A DNA stretch of 64,000 nucleotides from Candidatus Cloacimonas sp. (GTDB lineage: Bacteria > Cloacimonadota > Cloacimonadia > Cloacimonadales > Cloacimonadaceae). A program made the position numbers and the translations under genes. The DNA lies in the NCBI GenBank assembly GCA_023227825.1, contig JALOCJ010000003.1, forward strand, positions 186,001-250,000. Reading direction: 5' to 3'. Numbering within the stretch: position 1 is the first letter of the stretch; each line of letters starts with the position of its first letter. The notes under the pieces were generated by a model that did not search any database, had not been told where the DNA came from, and worked only from the letters and a program-made list of their open reading frames with translations. Positions 35,611-46,137 of the stretch are shown piece by piece.

Positions 35611-37878
35611 ATGAAAAAATATAGCTCTATAATGTCAATTCTTACGCTTCTGCTGATTATATTAGTCAGTTTCAGCGCGAGTTGCGATAAAAGAAATCCT
35701 CCGCCAATTTTAGCACCGATTCCTTTACCTCCCGAATCATCCCAGGAAAGGTATATAACCAGATTAAATGCCAATCCGGATGTTATTTATGCTGATTACA
35801 ATATAACTTACTCTATTATTTCTGCTGAAATAAAAGATGGAGAAGGATTTGGTGTTGCTAATCAGATTGTAAAATTTAAAACTGATCTGGGTAGAATTAT
35901 TACCGATGTTCCTACAGATAGCAGTGGCGTTGCAAAAACTACTTTTTACGACGACGGAGATGTTGGTATTGCTACTATATCAGCAATTGTCCGTAATTAC
36001 GATGCTAGTGGTGACACTTTAATTTGGCAGGATTCCACTTCTATAAATGTGGAAATTAAAGAAATTCCTCCAATTTCCAGTGTAAATTTAAAGCTTCCAC
36101 GTGAAATTCAACCCTATCCAATGTCTGTTATGCAGGAAATAACTTTGTTTGCATATCCTACAATGGAATATCTTCCTGGTGAAGAAGGTCAAGGTGTCCC
36201 AAACAACACTTTAGTTACTTTTAATTGTAGCAAAGGACGCTTTGTAGATAGCGGAGGTAACGAAATTGGTACAAGTGCTATAGTGGGAACCTATAGTGGA
36301 CGAGCTACGATAAAATACAATTCCTGGACGGATGCAACTACTGCCCCGGATGCAGAAAATGCTTTCATTACGGCAACAGTTGGAGGTGTTTCCGATACTA
36401 AGGAAATAATAATTGAACCGGGGACTCCTGCCAATATAAGATTGAGATCTTATGTGCAGGTAGATAATGTACTTATAGAAGCAGATACCAGTTCGGTTAA
36501 TAGTCCTAACTGGATTTTTATGCATGCAGAATTAACGGATATTTATCATAATGCTTGTCCCTATCAACCCGTGAAATTTTCTACAGATATTGGCTCTTTT
36601 TTGAATACTACACAGACGGTTACGCAAAATACTCAAACTGATGGTATTGCTTCTGTAAGGTTTACACCTGGTTTATCTGCGGGAGCAGCTACAATTCAGG
36701 CATCTGCTAATAATGATACTTTAAAGGCAGTTACGATCTTTATGATTAATTCCAGTGAATTATACTCTTTGGATTTTACTCAAACTGATCAGATTAACTT
36801 AAATGTAGCCAATACAGGTGGCTTGGAATCTGCAATATTAAGAGTAAAGTTAAGAGATATTAACGGTAACTTGATTGATGTTCCGCAAAAAGTTTATTTT
36901 AGAATTGCTAATACCAATGCACCTGACGGTGCTAATATTAATGATTATCCCCAACAGGATTCGGTGGAGGTTATCTCCAATGGAGGTGAAGCCCAGGTTT
37001 CAGTTAATAGCGGAACAGAATCCGGTATTGTAAAAATTAAGGTCTCCTGGGTAAGCGAAAATGGCAGCCGTTATATATATGCGTTGAAAACGAATATCGT
37101 TATTCATGCAGGACCGCCTGTCCCAGGTGGAATTATTTCCTTTGTTAGTGGATTTGATTCCGGTGAGGAATTGGGAGGTGGATTATGGCGTGTGCAATGT
37201 GGTGCTATAGTTAAAGATATGTATAATAACCCTGTTGATTGGAGAACATCTGTTTGGTTTTCTATTATAGATAATGAAAATTGCCAGATAGATGCTGAAG
37301 CATTCGTAGGTAATCTGAATGCAGATGGAGATTCTACTGCCGGTATTGCTTACACATATATAACCTATGATGGAACTTTAACATACCATACGATAACCAT
37401 TCGTGCCAATTGTGGTGATGATCCTTATGGTGTTCCTATTTTTGGTGATACACCTTGTGTTCTACCTTTAAATGCTCCTGAAGCATATATAGAGCCACAA
37501 CCGGCAGTTCTAATGTTTGATGAGAATCAAACAAGCTATGAATTTGCTGATATATATTTTTATGTTACGGATGGTCAGGGATGTCAAATAAGTAATGCCG
37601 AAGTAATGTTCCTCGGGTTAGATGGGGGTCATTTTATCTACAGTCCCAATGCTATATATGTTCCTAATTCACCCCCTAATGAGTATTGGCATTTGTTAAC
37701 CGATGAAAATGGATATGCTATTGCCAGAATTGCTTTTAGTCCCGTAGAAGCTCCTCCGCCAATTGAAGAGATACCCCAACCTGCTCCAATGAGAGTTAGG
37801 GGAACATTGATTGAAGCATTACTCAATCGTGAAACTACTGTTACGCTGATTAAATTTCCTGGAACTGCACCCTGGTAA
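35611..37878 (+). CDS. Lipoprotein with repeated Ig-like (BIG_1) domains
   Basis: The 755-residue protein has a signal peptide ending at SASC25, suggesting a lipoprotein, then several Ig-like bacterial repeats that follow the Invasin/BIG_1 pattern: GVANQIVKFKTDLGRI, GVPNNTLVTFNCSKG, PVKFSTDIGSF and LIDVPQKVYFRI. Such proteins stabilise or decorate surface structures. It sits 2 bases behind pilQ inside the pilus operon, so it is probably a secretin-associated outer-membrane or adhesion component. I know of no named pilus protein with this architecture. Confidence 0.75.
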   Translation: MKKYSSIMSILTLLLIILVSFSASCDKRNPPPILAPIPLPPESSQERYITRLNANPDVIYADYNITYSIISAEIKDGEGFGVANQIVKFKTDLGRIITDVPTDSSGVAKTTFYDDGDVGIATISAIVRNYDASGDTLIWQDSTSINVEIKEIPPISSVNLKLPREIQPYPMSVMQEITLFAYPTMEYLPGEEGQGVPNNTLVTFNCSKGRFVDSGGNEIGTSAIVGTYSGRATIKYNSWTDATTAPDAENAFITATVGGVSDTKEIIIEPGTPANIRLRSYVQVDNVLIEADTSSVNSPNWIFMHAELTDIYHNACPYQPVKFSTDIGSFLNTTQTVTQNTQTDGIASVRFTPGLSAGAATIQASANNDTLKAVTIFMINSSELYSLDFTQTDQINLNVANTGGLESAILRVKLRDINGNLIDVPQKVYFRIANTNAPDGANINDYPQQDSVEVISNGGEAQVSVNSGTESGIVKIKVSWVSENGSRYIYALKTNIVIHAGPPVPGGIISFVSGFDSGEELGGGLWRVQCGAIVKDMYNNPVDWRTSVWFSIIDNENCQIDAEAFVGNLNADGDSTAGIAYTYITYDGTLTYHTITIRANCGDDPYGVPIFGDTPCVLPLNAPEAYIEPQPAVLMFDENQTSYEFADIYFYVTDGQGCQISNAEVMFLGLDGGHFIYSPNAIYVPNSPPNEYWHLLTDENGYAIARIAFSPVEAPPPIEEIPQPAPMRVRGTLIEALLNRETTVTLIKFPGTAPW

Positions 37879-37898
37879 AAAAAAGGTATATAAAAATT

Positions 37899-37962
37899 TT
37901 CCGATTTGCAGGTTGGAATATTCAGAGTTTAATTGCTGAAGAAACTAACCTGCGAATTGGAA
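37899..37962 (+). promoter_or_regulatory. 16-bp RNA stem-loop between the Ig-lipoprotein gene and pilB
   Basis: 37899-37914 pairs with 37947-37962 over 16 bp including two G-U pairs, around a 32-base loop. The G-U pairs suggest that the structure works as RNA. It sits in the 118-base gap within the operon and may affect processing, stability or relative expression of pilB and pilC. Confidence 0.55.
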
Positions 37963-37996
37963 GTAAACAGATTATTTTCGTTAGAAGGATATAGTA

Positions 37997-39706
37997 ATGG
38001 TTTATAATCCACAATTTGCCCGGCTGGGAGAAATCCTTGTCCACGAGGCATATGTAACTGAAGATCAAGTGAAAGAGGCGTTGCTTAAGCAAGGTAATTT
38101 CGGTTTGAAATTGGGTGAGACCCTGATTAAGCTTGGCTATTTAACTGAAAACGAGTTGCTTAGCGCATTACATCAGCAACTTGGCTACGATGTTGTTCAA
38201 GATAAAGAATTAATGGACATAGATATAGATATAGTAAGTTTAATTCCCGAGCCCTATGCTTTGGAAAATAGAGTTTTAGCTTTACGGGAAGAGGGTGATG
38301 GTGTTGTAATAGCAATGGCTGATCCGGAAAATCTGAATGTTCTGGATAGCTTGAAGAAGCTTTTGGGAAAAAGAATAAAGCCTGTCCTGATTGGTGATAC
38401 AAGTTTGCATGATGCTATTGAAAAATATTATAAAAGCATCAGAACTACCAGCCAGGTTGAAGATGCTGTAGGTGGTTTTGAATTTGTAGCAGTTGATGAA
38501 GATGAGAACGAAATCACTATTTCTGCTGTTGCAGAAGATGTTGATGCACCCGTAGTAAAGTTGATTAATCTTATCATCAATGAGGCAATTAAAGCCGGGG
38601 CTACGGATATTCATATTGAACCGTTAACCAAAATATCCCGTATTCGTTACCGGGTAGATGGTGCTTTACGGGAAGTTATGACTCCTCCGATTGGGATGCA
38701 TGCCAGTTTGATTTCTCTTGTTAAAGTGATGAGTAAGTTAAATATTGCCGAACGCCGTTTACCTCAAGATGGTCATATTTCATTGAAGACCTCAATGAAG
38801 AGTGTTGATGTTCGTGTTTCTATTACTCCCACTGTTTTAGGAGAAAAAGTAGTGATGCGTCTTTTGGATAAGGGTGAATTTGGTTTCAAACTTACTACTT
38901 TGGGCTTTGAGAAAGAAGATATGGAGATCTTTAAAAAGATTATCCGTCGTCCTTATGGCATTATTATCGTTTCAGGTCCTACGGGAAGCGGAAAATCTAC
39001 TACTCTCCACGCAGCACTAAAAGAAATACAAAATATAGAATCCAATATCATAACTGTGGAAGACCCCGTTGAATACCGTCTGGAAGGGGTTACGCAAATT
39101 GAAACCAAAGAGCAGATAGGTCTCACTTTCGGTTCTGCTTTGCGTTCAGTTTTGCGGCAAGACCCCGATATTGTTCTCATTGGAGAAATTCGGGATGAAG
39201 AAACAGCTGATATTGCTATCAAGTTTTCTTTAACTGGTCATCTGGTTTTTACTACTTTACATGCTAATGATGCTCCTTCAACTATTACCCGTATGATAGA
39301 TATTGGTATTAAACCTTATCTGGTTGGTTCATCATTATCACTGGTTATGGCACAGCGATTAGTGCGAAAGATATGTAAATATTGTGTTAAGGATTATATT
39401 CCTACCGAGCAGGAATTGCAAGATATCGGTTTAACACCCGAAGAAGCAAGTAAGATTAATTTCAAAATTGGAGCCGGATGTGTTCACTGTGATAATACAG
39501 GTTATTCAGGTAGAGAAGGTATCTTTGAACTGCTAACCATAAATCCTGAAATCAGGAAGATTATCTATGAGGGCGGAAATCAAGACCTTATTCGGGATGC
39601 TGCCTTAAAAAATAATATGCGCTCTTTGCATGATGCTGCTATTATCAAAATGAAAAATGGAATAACTACAATCAAAGAAGTCATCAAAATGACCGTTGTT
39701 GAATAA
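37997..39706 (+). CDS. pilB: Type IV pilus extension ATPase PilB
   Basis: This 569-residue motor ATPase powers pilus extension. The N-terminal 1-140 is an MshEN-like domain (RLGEILVHEAYVTEDQVKEAL), possibly a cyclic-di-GMP binding site. The core has Walker A GPTGSGKST, TVEDPVEYRLEG, QDPDIVLIGEIRDEETADI and GHLVFTTLHANDA. The C-terminal zinc site is CKYC ... CVHC. PilB and PilT, both present, make a complete motor pair. Confidence 0.95.
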   Translation: MVYNPQFARLGEILVHEAYVTEDQVKEALLKQGNFGLKLGETLIKLGYLTENELLSALHQQLGYDVVQDKELMDIDIDIVSLIPEPYALENRVLALREEGDGVVIAMADPENLNVLDSLKKLLGKRIKPVLIGDTSLHDAIEKYYKSIRTTSQVEDAVGGFEFVAVDEDENEITISAVAEDVDAPVVKLINLIINEAIKAGATDIHIEPLTKISRIRYRVDGALREVMTPPIGMHASLISLVKVMSKLNIAERRLPQDGHISLKTSMKSVDVRVSITPTVLGEKVVMRLLDKGEFGFKLTTLGFEKEDMEIFKKIIRRPYGIIIVSGPTGSGKSTTLHAALKEIQNIESNIITVEDPVEYRLEGVTQIETKEQIGLTFGSALRSVLRQDPDIVLIGEIRDEETADIAIKFSLTGHLVFTTLHANDAPSTITRMIDIGIKPYLVGSSLSLVMAQRLVRKICKYCVKDYIPTEQELQDIGLTPEEASKINFKIGAGCVHCDNTGYSGREGIFELLTINPEIRKIIYEGGNQDLIRDAALKNNMRSLHDAAIIKMKNGITTIKEVIKMTVVE

Positions 39707-39730
39707 TAAATTTGAGGAAGGTAACTCACT

Positions 39731-40984
39731 ATGCCCAATTTTGCCTATATCATTAAAGATGCCAAGGGAGCCAGAATTGAAGGAATGATCAAAGCTGAAA
39801 CCCTTGATATGGCTGTGGATAAACTTGCTAAAGAAGGCAACACTATTATCAGTGTGAAAGCTGCAGCTGAAGGTGCTTTTAAGGGAAAACTCTCTCTCTT
39901 TGATAAAGTTATGCTGGCTATCTATAAATTTAGAACCGGTGTCAGCTTAAAAACCCTGGTGTTCTTTACGCGTCAGCTTTCTACTATGTTTTCGGCAGGT
40001 CTCACTATTGAAAAAGCTATTACAGACCTGGAGAAAGAAGAAAAGAACAGAAAATTTGCCAAAGTCCTGCGTAAACTCTCTGATGACATCCGCAAGGGAT
40101 ATTCCCTCTCTGAAGCAATGCAACAGCATCCAGGAGTGTTTAATCCTTTATATGTAGCTTTAGTTACAGCAGGTGAGGTCTCCGGAACTCTGCATACGGT
40201 TTTAGATGAATTAGCGGACTATCTGGAAAAGATAGAGGATACCAAGCGTAAGGTTTACAGTGCTTTAGCTTATCCTATTTTCATTGTTATTTTTCTCTGC
40301 TTTGTAGTTTGGGGTATGTTTTATTACATAATTCCAATGTTTGCAGATGTTTATGCCAATTTCCATGCCGATTTGCCAGCGCCAACTACATTAGCTATAA
40401 ATATCAGCCATTTTATTACCAATAATCTGTTTATGACCATAATTATTATTCTGCTGATTATTTTTGCCTTTTTCCTGGTCAACTTAACTGATAAAGGACG
40501 CTATGTTTTTGATAATATCAAACTGAAAATACCAGTAATCGGGAAAGTTATTTCCAATTCCATTATGAGTAAATTTTCCCGAACTTTCAGTATTCTGATG
40601 GCTGCCGGAGTACCTATTATGGATACAATGGAATTAACTGAAAATGTTGTCCAAAATGCTGTTATTGAAAGTGCAGTTCGCAAAGCCAGAGTGATGGTAA
40701 AAGAGGGTTATGGTGTAGCAAATGCTTTCCGCAGAACAGGAATGTTTCCTCCTACTTTATTGCAAATGATTTCAACCGGCGAAGAAACCGGGGATATGGA
40801 TAAATTGTTATCCAAAGCCGCAGAGTTCTATGAAAAACTTGTGGATTCCGTTATTGACCGCTTAACTTCGTTGATAGAACCACTTTTAATCATTTTTATG
40901 GCTGTTATCGTGGGTAGTATTATCGTAGTTATTTATCTGCCAATCTTTGACCTGGGAGAAGCAATGTCCCAGGGACTTCGCTAA
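39731..40984 (+). CDS. pilC: Type IV pilus inner-membrane platform protein PilC
   Basis: The 417-residue integral membrane protein has the two-fold repeated T2SSF domain: FFTRQLSTMFSAGLTIEKAI (first repeat) and FSRTFSILMAAGVPIMDTM (second repeat), with membrane helices near 176-196, 225-245 and 386-406. It starts 24 bases after pilB. It is the last gene of the operon, followed by a strong terminator. Confidence 0.95.
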   Translation: MPNFAYIIKDAKGARIEGMIKAETLDMAVDKLAKEGNTIISVKAAAEGAFKGKLSLFDKVMLAIYKFRTGVSLKTLVFFTRQLSTMFSAGLTIEKAITDLEKEEKNRKFAKVLRKLSDDIRKGYSLSEAMQQHPGVFNPLYVALVTAGEVSGTLHTVLDELADYLEKIEDTKRKVYSALAYPIFIVIFLCFVVWGMFYYIIPMFADVYANFHADLPAPTTLAINISHFITNNLFMTIIIILLIIFAFFLVNLTDKGRYVFDNIKLKIPVIGKVISNSIMSKFSRTFSILMAAGVPIMDTMELTENVVQNAVIESAVRKARVMVKEGYGVANAFRRTGMFPPTLLQMISTGEETGDMDKLLSKAAEFYEKLVDSVIDRLTSLIEPLLIIFMAVIVGSIIVVIYLPIFDLGEAMSQGLR

Positions 40985-40990
40985 GTTAAT

Positions 40991-41018
40991 GGCGGTTTCT
41001 AAACCGCCTTTTTTTTAT
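40991..41018 (+). terminator. Rho-independent terminator of the pilus operon
   Basis: GGCGGTTT (40991-40998) pairs with AAACCGCC (41001-41008) over a 2-base spacer, followed by eight T residues. Only 6 bases separate it from the pilC stop. Confidence 0.9.
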
Positions 41019-41356
41019 TTCCCGCAGATGATGCAATCGATTTTATACAGATTAAGCAAATTTTGTTTGATAATATTAATAAAAATAACTCTTTAGAGTG
41101 AAACAGGGATATAGAGGGGGTTTCAAAGCTTCTCGGGAAATGATAATTATAAATTATTTTTCTTTTTTCCTTTTCTTTTTTAGTGAGCTTTTTTTGTTTT
41201 ATTAACTCACATTTTGTTAATTCGCAAACCAGTAATAGGGTATTTGAATATGAAAAAGTCAGTAAAAGCTTAGATTTTGGGGGAGCAGATAAAAGTTGGG
41301 AGTCAAACTATTTTTGCTGTATAACTACTTATATTTTAATGCATTCCTACTCAACT

Positions 41357-41406
41357 CCGTAACACTTCCGTAACACTTCCGTAACACTTCCGTTGTCTCG
41401 TTACGG
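41357..41406. repeat. 11-bp phased repeats, inverse copy of 12044-12082
   Basis: Three tandem copies of the 11-mer CCGTAACACTT (41357-41389) run into CCGTTGTCTCGTTACGG (41390-41406). 41368-41406 is the exact reverse complement of 12044-12082. The remaining 41019-41636 carries a degenerate CGCAGATTA stretch (about 41032-41060) and no gene that I can support. Confidence 0.8.
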
Positions 41407-41636
41407 GGTTATTACATTATTGTTACCGAGTTACTACAGCGTCAAGTAAGCAAGTGAGGACTAATAACAGGATAAATAAAAAATGAAAAATGTCTAAAAC
41501 CTGTTAATCTTTTACCTATTCTTTATTTGTGTAAATCCATGTTGTTGATAACCATCCAAAAAGCAATTGACACAATCAACGCTTTTAATTTTCAAGTAAA
41601 GAATATATAGAAATGTAATTAACACAAGGAGCAATA

Positions 41637-42980
41637 ATGCCTTATATATCTAATACTGAACGAGATAGGCAAAAAATCCTGAAGGCAATCGGGGTAAATA
41701 AATTTGAGGACTTACTTACAGCCATTCCTGAAAAGCTAAGAATGAAAAGTCCCCTTGCCTTATCGCAGCCGCTTTCAGAACTGGAAATAAATAAAAATAT
41801 CAAAGCTAAAACCGATAAAAATATTCCCTGTGAAGTGGTAAATTCCTTTTTAGGCGGTGGGGTTTATGATCATTTTATCCCTGCTGCTGTGGATGCTATT
41901 GTTTCCCGCCCTGAATTTTGCACTGCTTACACTCCTTATCAGGCAGAAGTCAGCCAGGGCACTCTTCAGTATATATTTGAATATCAAACAATGATTTGTG
42001 AGCTTACAGGAAGGGAAATTGCCAATGCTGGAATGTATGATGGCGCAAGTGCCATAGCAGAAGCAATTTTAATGGCTGTGCGCAAAAATCACTTAACCAA
42101 AGCTATTTTGCCGGCAACCCTGAATCCGAATTATGTAAAAGTGGTTAAAGCCTACACTGAAGGCAACGGAATTGAACTTTTAATAGCTCCCGAAAAAGAT
42201 GGACTAACGGATTTATCTGCTTTGGAAAATATGCTGAATGATACAATTGGCAGTGTAATTATCCAGACCCCTAATTTTTATGGCAATATAGAAGATGCTA
42301 AAGCATTTGATACTATTGTGCATAAAAATCCCAATTGTTTGCTTATTGCCTGTGTTGATCCTATTTCTTTAGCTATTTTTATGCCACCTGCAGAATATAA
42401 TGCAGATATTGCTGTTGGCGAAGGTCAGGTATTTGGTAATAATATGTATTTCGGGGGTCCGCTCTTCGGTTTTTTTGCTACCAGACCAGAAATGGCACGT
42501 TTGATGCCTGGTAGAATTGTGGGTGGAACTATAGATAAAGACGGTAACAAAGCTTATGTTTTAACATTACAAGCAAGAGAACAACATATTAGACGGGCGA
42601 AAGCAACTTCCAATATCTGTTCTAATGAGTCACTATGCACTTTGTCAGCCGTTGTTTATTTATGTTTATTGGGGAAAGAAGGTCTCATTGAAGTAGCAAC
42701 CCAATCTGCTCAAAAAGCACACTACACGGCAAACGAGCTCTGTAAAATCCCCGGTTTGGCTCTTACTTATCCTAATGCATATTTCTTCAAAGAATTTGTG
42801 CTTAAAACTCCGAAAAAAGCTGAAGAAATAATTAAAGCTCTAGTGCCCGGGAATATCTACGCCGGAATTGATCTTGCGCCTTTGGGAAAACCTGATGAAT
42901 TGATGATTGCCGTAACGGAAAAGAAAAGTAAAGCAGAAATTGACAGCTTCGTCCAGGCAATGCAGGAGGTTGTAAAATGA
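41637..42980 (+). CDS. gcvPA: Glycine dehydrogenase (decarboxylating) subunit 1
   Basis: This is the N-terminal half of the P-protein of the glycine cleavage system, as in bacteria with a split GcvP. The 447-residue protein contains FLGGGVYDHFIPAAVDAI, AYTPYQAEVSQGTLQ and MTCEL-like MICELTGREIANAGMYDG, all typical. It overlaps gcvPB by 4 bases, so the heterotetramer subunits are co-translated. Neither gcvH nor gcvT is in the window. The ribosome-binding site is AAGGAG at about 41627. Confidence 0.96.
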   Translation: MPYISNTERDRQKILKAIGVNKFEDLLTAIPEKLRMKSPLALSQPLSELEINKNIKAKTDKNIPCEVVNSFLGGGVYDHFIPAAVDAIVSRPEFCTAYTPYQAEVSQGTLQYIFEYQTMICELTGREIANAGMYDGASAIAEAILMAVRKNHLTKAILPATLNPNYVKVVKAYTEGNGIELLIAPEKDGLTDLSALENMLNDTIGSVIIQTPNFYGNIEDAKAFDTIVHKNPNCLLIACVDPISLAIFMPPAEYNADIAVGEGQVFGNNMYFGGPLFGFFATRPEMARLMPGRIVGGTIDKDGNKAYVLTLQAREQHIRRAKATSNICSNESLCTLSAVVYLCLLGKEGLIEVATQSAQKAHYTANELCKIPGLALTYPNAYFFKEFVLKTPKKAEEIIKALVPGNIYAGIDLAPLGKPDELMIAVTEKKSKAEIDSFVQAMQEVVK

Positions 42981-44431
42981 GCAAAACCATTTTTGAACAT
43001 AGCACTCCCGGCAGAAAAGGTGTAGTTTTACCCGAGAGAGAAATTGATATTCCTTTAGCAACTATGTTTTCGGAAACAATGTTGAGAACTAAAAAAGCTC
43101 GTTTACCGGAAGTAAGTGAACTGGACACGATGCGCCATTATATTACCCTTTCCCATAAAAATCACTTTATTGAAAAGGGTTTGTATCCTTTAGGCAGTTG
43201 CACAATGAAGTATAATCCCAAACTTCACGAAACGCTTGTAAGGCATCCATCCTTTACTTCTTTGCATCCTTATCAGCCTGAAGAGACACTGCAAGGCGCT
43301 TTGGAACTGATGTATGAATTGCAAAAAGACCTGGCAGAAATTGCAGGAATGGCAGGAGTTACTCTTCAACCTGCTGCTGGAGCTCAAGGTGAATTTACCG
43401 GTATCAAAATTATTGCCGCCTATCATAAGGTAAAAGGAAATACACATAAAGACACAATCATCATTCCTGATAGCGCGCATGGAACAAATCCTGCCTCCTG
43501 TAGTTTGGTGGGCTATAAAACAGTGGAACTTGCTTCTAATAAAGAAGGTCGTTGTGATATAGCCAAATTGCGGGAACTGGTTAATGATCAAACAGCTGGA
43601 ATTATGATTACCAATCCCAATACTTTAGGACTTTTTGAAACACAAATAGAAGAAATAGCAGATATAATTCACAGTGTTGATGCTTTAATGTATATGGACG
43701 GAGCTAATTTAAATGCTCTTTTGGGAATTGTGCAACCCGGGAAAATAGGTTTTGATTTAATGCACTTCAATTTGCATAAGACATTTGCTACACCTCATGG
43801 AGGAGGTGGTCCCGGTTCCGGTCCTGTAGCTGTAAGTGAAAAGTTACTGCCATTTTTGCCAGTTCCTGTAGTTACAAAAGACGAAAAGGGTTATCATCTT
43901 TCTTCTGAAAATGAGCTGACCTCCATTGGCAAAGTGCATACTTTTTATGGTAACTTTGCTGTTTTAGTGCGTGCTTATATTTATATTAAGATGTTAGGAG
44001 CTGAAGGTTTACGCCGGGTTTCCGAGAATGCTATTTTGAATGCCAATTACCTTATGCAATGCTTAGGCGAATATTACCATATTGAACATCAGGAACCTTG
44101 TATGCATGAATTTGTTATGGATGGCACCTGGCAAAAGAAGAATTACGGAATAACTACTTTGGATATAGCTAAACGGCTTTTGGATAAGGGTTTCCATTCA
44201 CCAACGATCTATTTTCCACTGATTATTCCTGAAGCAATGATGGTGGAACCAACGGAAACAGAATCCCTGGAAAGTTTGGATGCCTTCGCCGCAGCAATGA
44301 GAGAAATTGCCCTAGAGTGCAAAGACAATCCGGAACTTGTTAAAAATGCACCTTTAACAACTCCGGTGAAAAGAGTGGATGATGCTCGCGCAGTTAAAAT
44401 GCTGGAGCCCGTCTTTCCTCTTGCGGATTAG
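42977..44431 (+). CDS. gcvPB: Glycine dehydrogenase (decarboxylating) subunit 2
   Basis: The PLP-binding half of the P-protein decarboxylates glycine and passes the aminomethyl group to the H-protein lipoyl arm. The 484-residue length is normal. The PLP lysine is K268 in NLHKTFATPHGGGGPG. FYPLGSCTMKYNP-like YPLGSCTMKYNP (70-81) and PDSAHGTNPAS are conserved. It is coupled to gcvPA. Confidence 0.97.
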   Translation: MSKTIFEHSTPGRKGVVLPEREIDIPLATMFSETMLRTKKARLPEVSELDTMRHYITLSHKNHFIEKGLYPLGSCTMKYNPKLHETLVRHPSFTSLHPYQPEETLQGALELMYELQKDLAEIAGMAGVTLQPAAGAQGEFTGIKIIAAYHKVKGNTHKDTIIIPDSAHGTNPASCSLVGYKTVELASNKEGRCDIAKLRELVNDQTAGIMITNPNTLGLFETQIEEIADIIHSVDALMYMDGANLNALLGIVQPGKIGFDLMHFNLHKTFATPHGGGGPGSGPVAVSEKLLPFLPVPVVTKDEKGYHLSSENELTSIGKVHTFYGNFAVLVRAYIYIKMLGAEGLRRVSENAILNANYLMQCLGEYYHIEHQEPCMHEFVMDGTWQKKNYGITTLDIAKRLLDKGFHSPTIYFPLIIPEAMMVEPTETESLESLDAFAAAMREIALECKDNPELVKNAPLTTPVKRVDDARAVKMLEPVFPLAD

Positions 44432-44461
44432 TTATATGCTGTTTTTTAGAAAGGAGAAAAA

Positions 44462-45091
44462 ATGAAAAAACATATCTTAGTGCTCTCAGTGCTGTTAGCG
44501 CTGTTTGCCCTGGCTTATGCCCAACCTGTTAAACTTGGTTTTGTAAATACTGATCGCTTGCTTATGGATAGTAACGAAGCAGCGGAAGTTGCCAGGTTAT
44601 TTGCTTTGGATAAACAGAACTGGACAAACCAGATAAAATCACTGGATGATGAAATTAAACAAATGGAACGGGATTTTGAAATTCGTAAACTTACTATGAA
44701 CGATGCCGCAAAAAGAGAGATGCAAAGTCAGATAGATACCAAAAAAACGGAAGCCGGACGCTTATTGGAAGAATATTTTGGCGACGGAGGGAAAGCGGAA
44801 CAGCGTTACCGTGAACTTATTGACCCGTTAACTTTAAAAATCCATAATCTCATCAAGAAAATTGCTGAAGATGAGAAATACACGATGATTTTTGATGTGA
44901 GTATGGGCAGTTTGCTTTATGCTCTTCCGGTGTTGGATTTAACAGACCAGATTTTACTGGAACTGAATAAAGATACCGTTAAGCCAACCGAAGGAACAAC
45001 AACTGAACCTCCTAAACCGGAAGAACAATTACCGCCTGAAATTAAACCACCTGAGGGCTTAGGTGATGATTTTAAGCCCGATAAATTATGA
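44462..45091 (+). CDS. OmpH/Skp-family periplasmic chaperone
   Basis: The 209-residue protein has a signal peptide (about 1-20, LAYAQ), then a beta strand with [12 protein letters not shown], the OmpH start, a long coiled-coil (about 50-125) and a proline-rich tail (about 175-205). It would deliver outer-membrane proteins through the periplasm. The position directly before lpxD is classical for skp. It overlaps lpxD by 4 bases. Confidence 0.88.
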   Translation: MKKHILVLSVLLALFALAYAQPVKLGFVNTDRLLMDSNEAAEVARLFALDKQNWTNQIKSLDDEIKQMERDFEIRKLTMNDAAKREMQSQIDTKKTEAGRLLEEYFGDGGKAEQRYRELIDPLTLKIHNLIKKIAEDEKYTMIFDVSMGSLLYALPVLDLTDQILLELNKDTVKPTEGTTTEPPKPEEQLPPEIKPPEGLGDDFKPDKL

Positions 45092-46137
45092 AACACTTTA
45101 AAAACCCTGTAAATAGTGAACTCCTCACTTATATCTGCCAGGGAGAACTGCAAGGAAAAATACCCGCAGGCCTTTGTAAAGTTGGCGAACCACAAGAGGC
45201 AGACGAACAAACCATAATCTTTCTGGAGCAGGAAAAACTTCTGGAAAAAGCGAAAGCCAGTTCTGCCGGCTTGATTATTACCACTGCCAAATTTGTTTCC
45301 GAGCTTCCTGAAAGGGCTTTGCTGATTGTAGAAAGACCCTACTATTCTTTAATGCGTCTAATAACCTGGTGGCTGGAACAGGAGAACAAGGATGTTAATT
45401 TTACAATTCATCCAACAGCAATTGTGGCAGAAGATGTTCGTTTTGAAGGAGAAGTGGCAATTGGAGCCAATGTTGTTATCGGCAGTGGTTGCACTTTGGG
45501 GAAAGGAGTTATAATTGCTGCGGGATGTTCCATCGGTAAAAATGTTACTATCGGGAAAGGGACAAAGCTCTTTGCCAATGTCTGTATCTATGACGATTGC
45601 GTAATTGGCAGTGATTGTATTCTCCATAGCGGAGTAGTTATCGGAGCCGATGGTTTCGGTTTTATGCTAATTGAAGGTAAACAGCAAAAAATTCCTCAAG
45701 TGGGAAATGTAGTTATTGGCGATGATGTAGAAATTGGAGCAAATAGTTGTATTGATAGAGCTACTTTAGGTTCCACAATTATCGGCAGAGGAACTAAAAT
45801 AGATAATCTTGTTCAGGTTGGTCACAATTGCATTATTGGAGAACACAGCATTCTTTGTTCTCAAGTTGGTTTGGCAGGTAGCACGGTTATTGGGGATTAT
45901 GTTTATCTGGCAGGGCAGGTAGGAATTGCGGATCACCTGCAAATAGGCAATAGAGCAATGGTGGGTGCTCAATCCGGGGTTTCAGGTAATATTCCTGAGG
46001 ACGGCAGATATTTTGGCTATCCTGCTATGGATGCGAATCTTACTAAAAGAATTATGGCAATACAGAAAAACTTACCCGATATGTATCATTTCTATCTGAA
46101 AGCCAAAAAGAACGAATCGGATAACGGAGAGAAATAA
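45088..46137 (+). CDS. lpxD: UDP-3-O-acylglucosamine N-acyltransferase LpxD
   Basis: LpxD catalyses the third step of lipid A synthesis, N-acylation of UDP-3-O-acyl-glucosamine. The 349-residue protein has an N-terminal uridine-binding domain (about 1-105), followed by a left-handed beta-helix of hexapeptide repeats ([18 protein letters not shown]). It has IVQVGHNC-like [16 protein letters not shown] with the catalytic histidine, and AQSGVSG near the end. The gene overlaps the next by one base. Confidence 0.96.
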   Translation: MKHFKNPVNSELLTYICQGELQGKIPAGLCKVGEPQEADEQTIIFLEQEKLLEKAKASSAGLIITTAKFVSELPERALLIVERPYYSLMRLITWWLEQENKDVNFTIHPTAIVAEDVRFEGEVAIGANVVIGSGCTLGKGVIIAAGCSIGKNVTIGKGTKLFANVCIYDDCVIGSDCILHSGVVIGADGFGFMLIEGKQQKIPQVGNVVIGDDVEIGANSCIDRATLGSTIIGRGTKIDNLVQVGHNCIIGEHSILCSQVGLAGSTVIGDYVYLAGQVGIADHLQIGNRAMVGAQSGVSGNIPEDGRYFGYPAMDANLTKRIMAIQKNLPDMYHFYLKAKKNESDNGEK

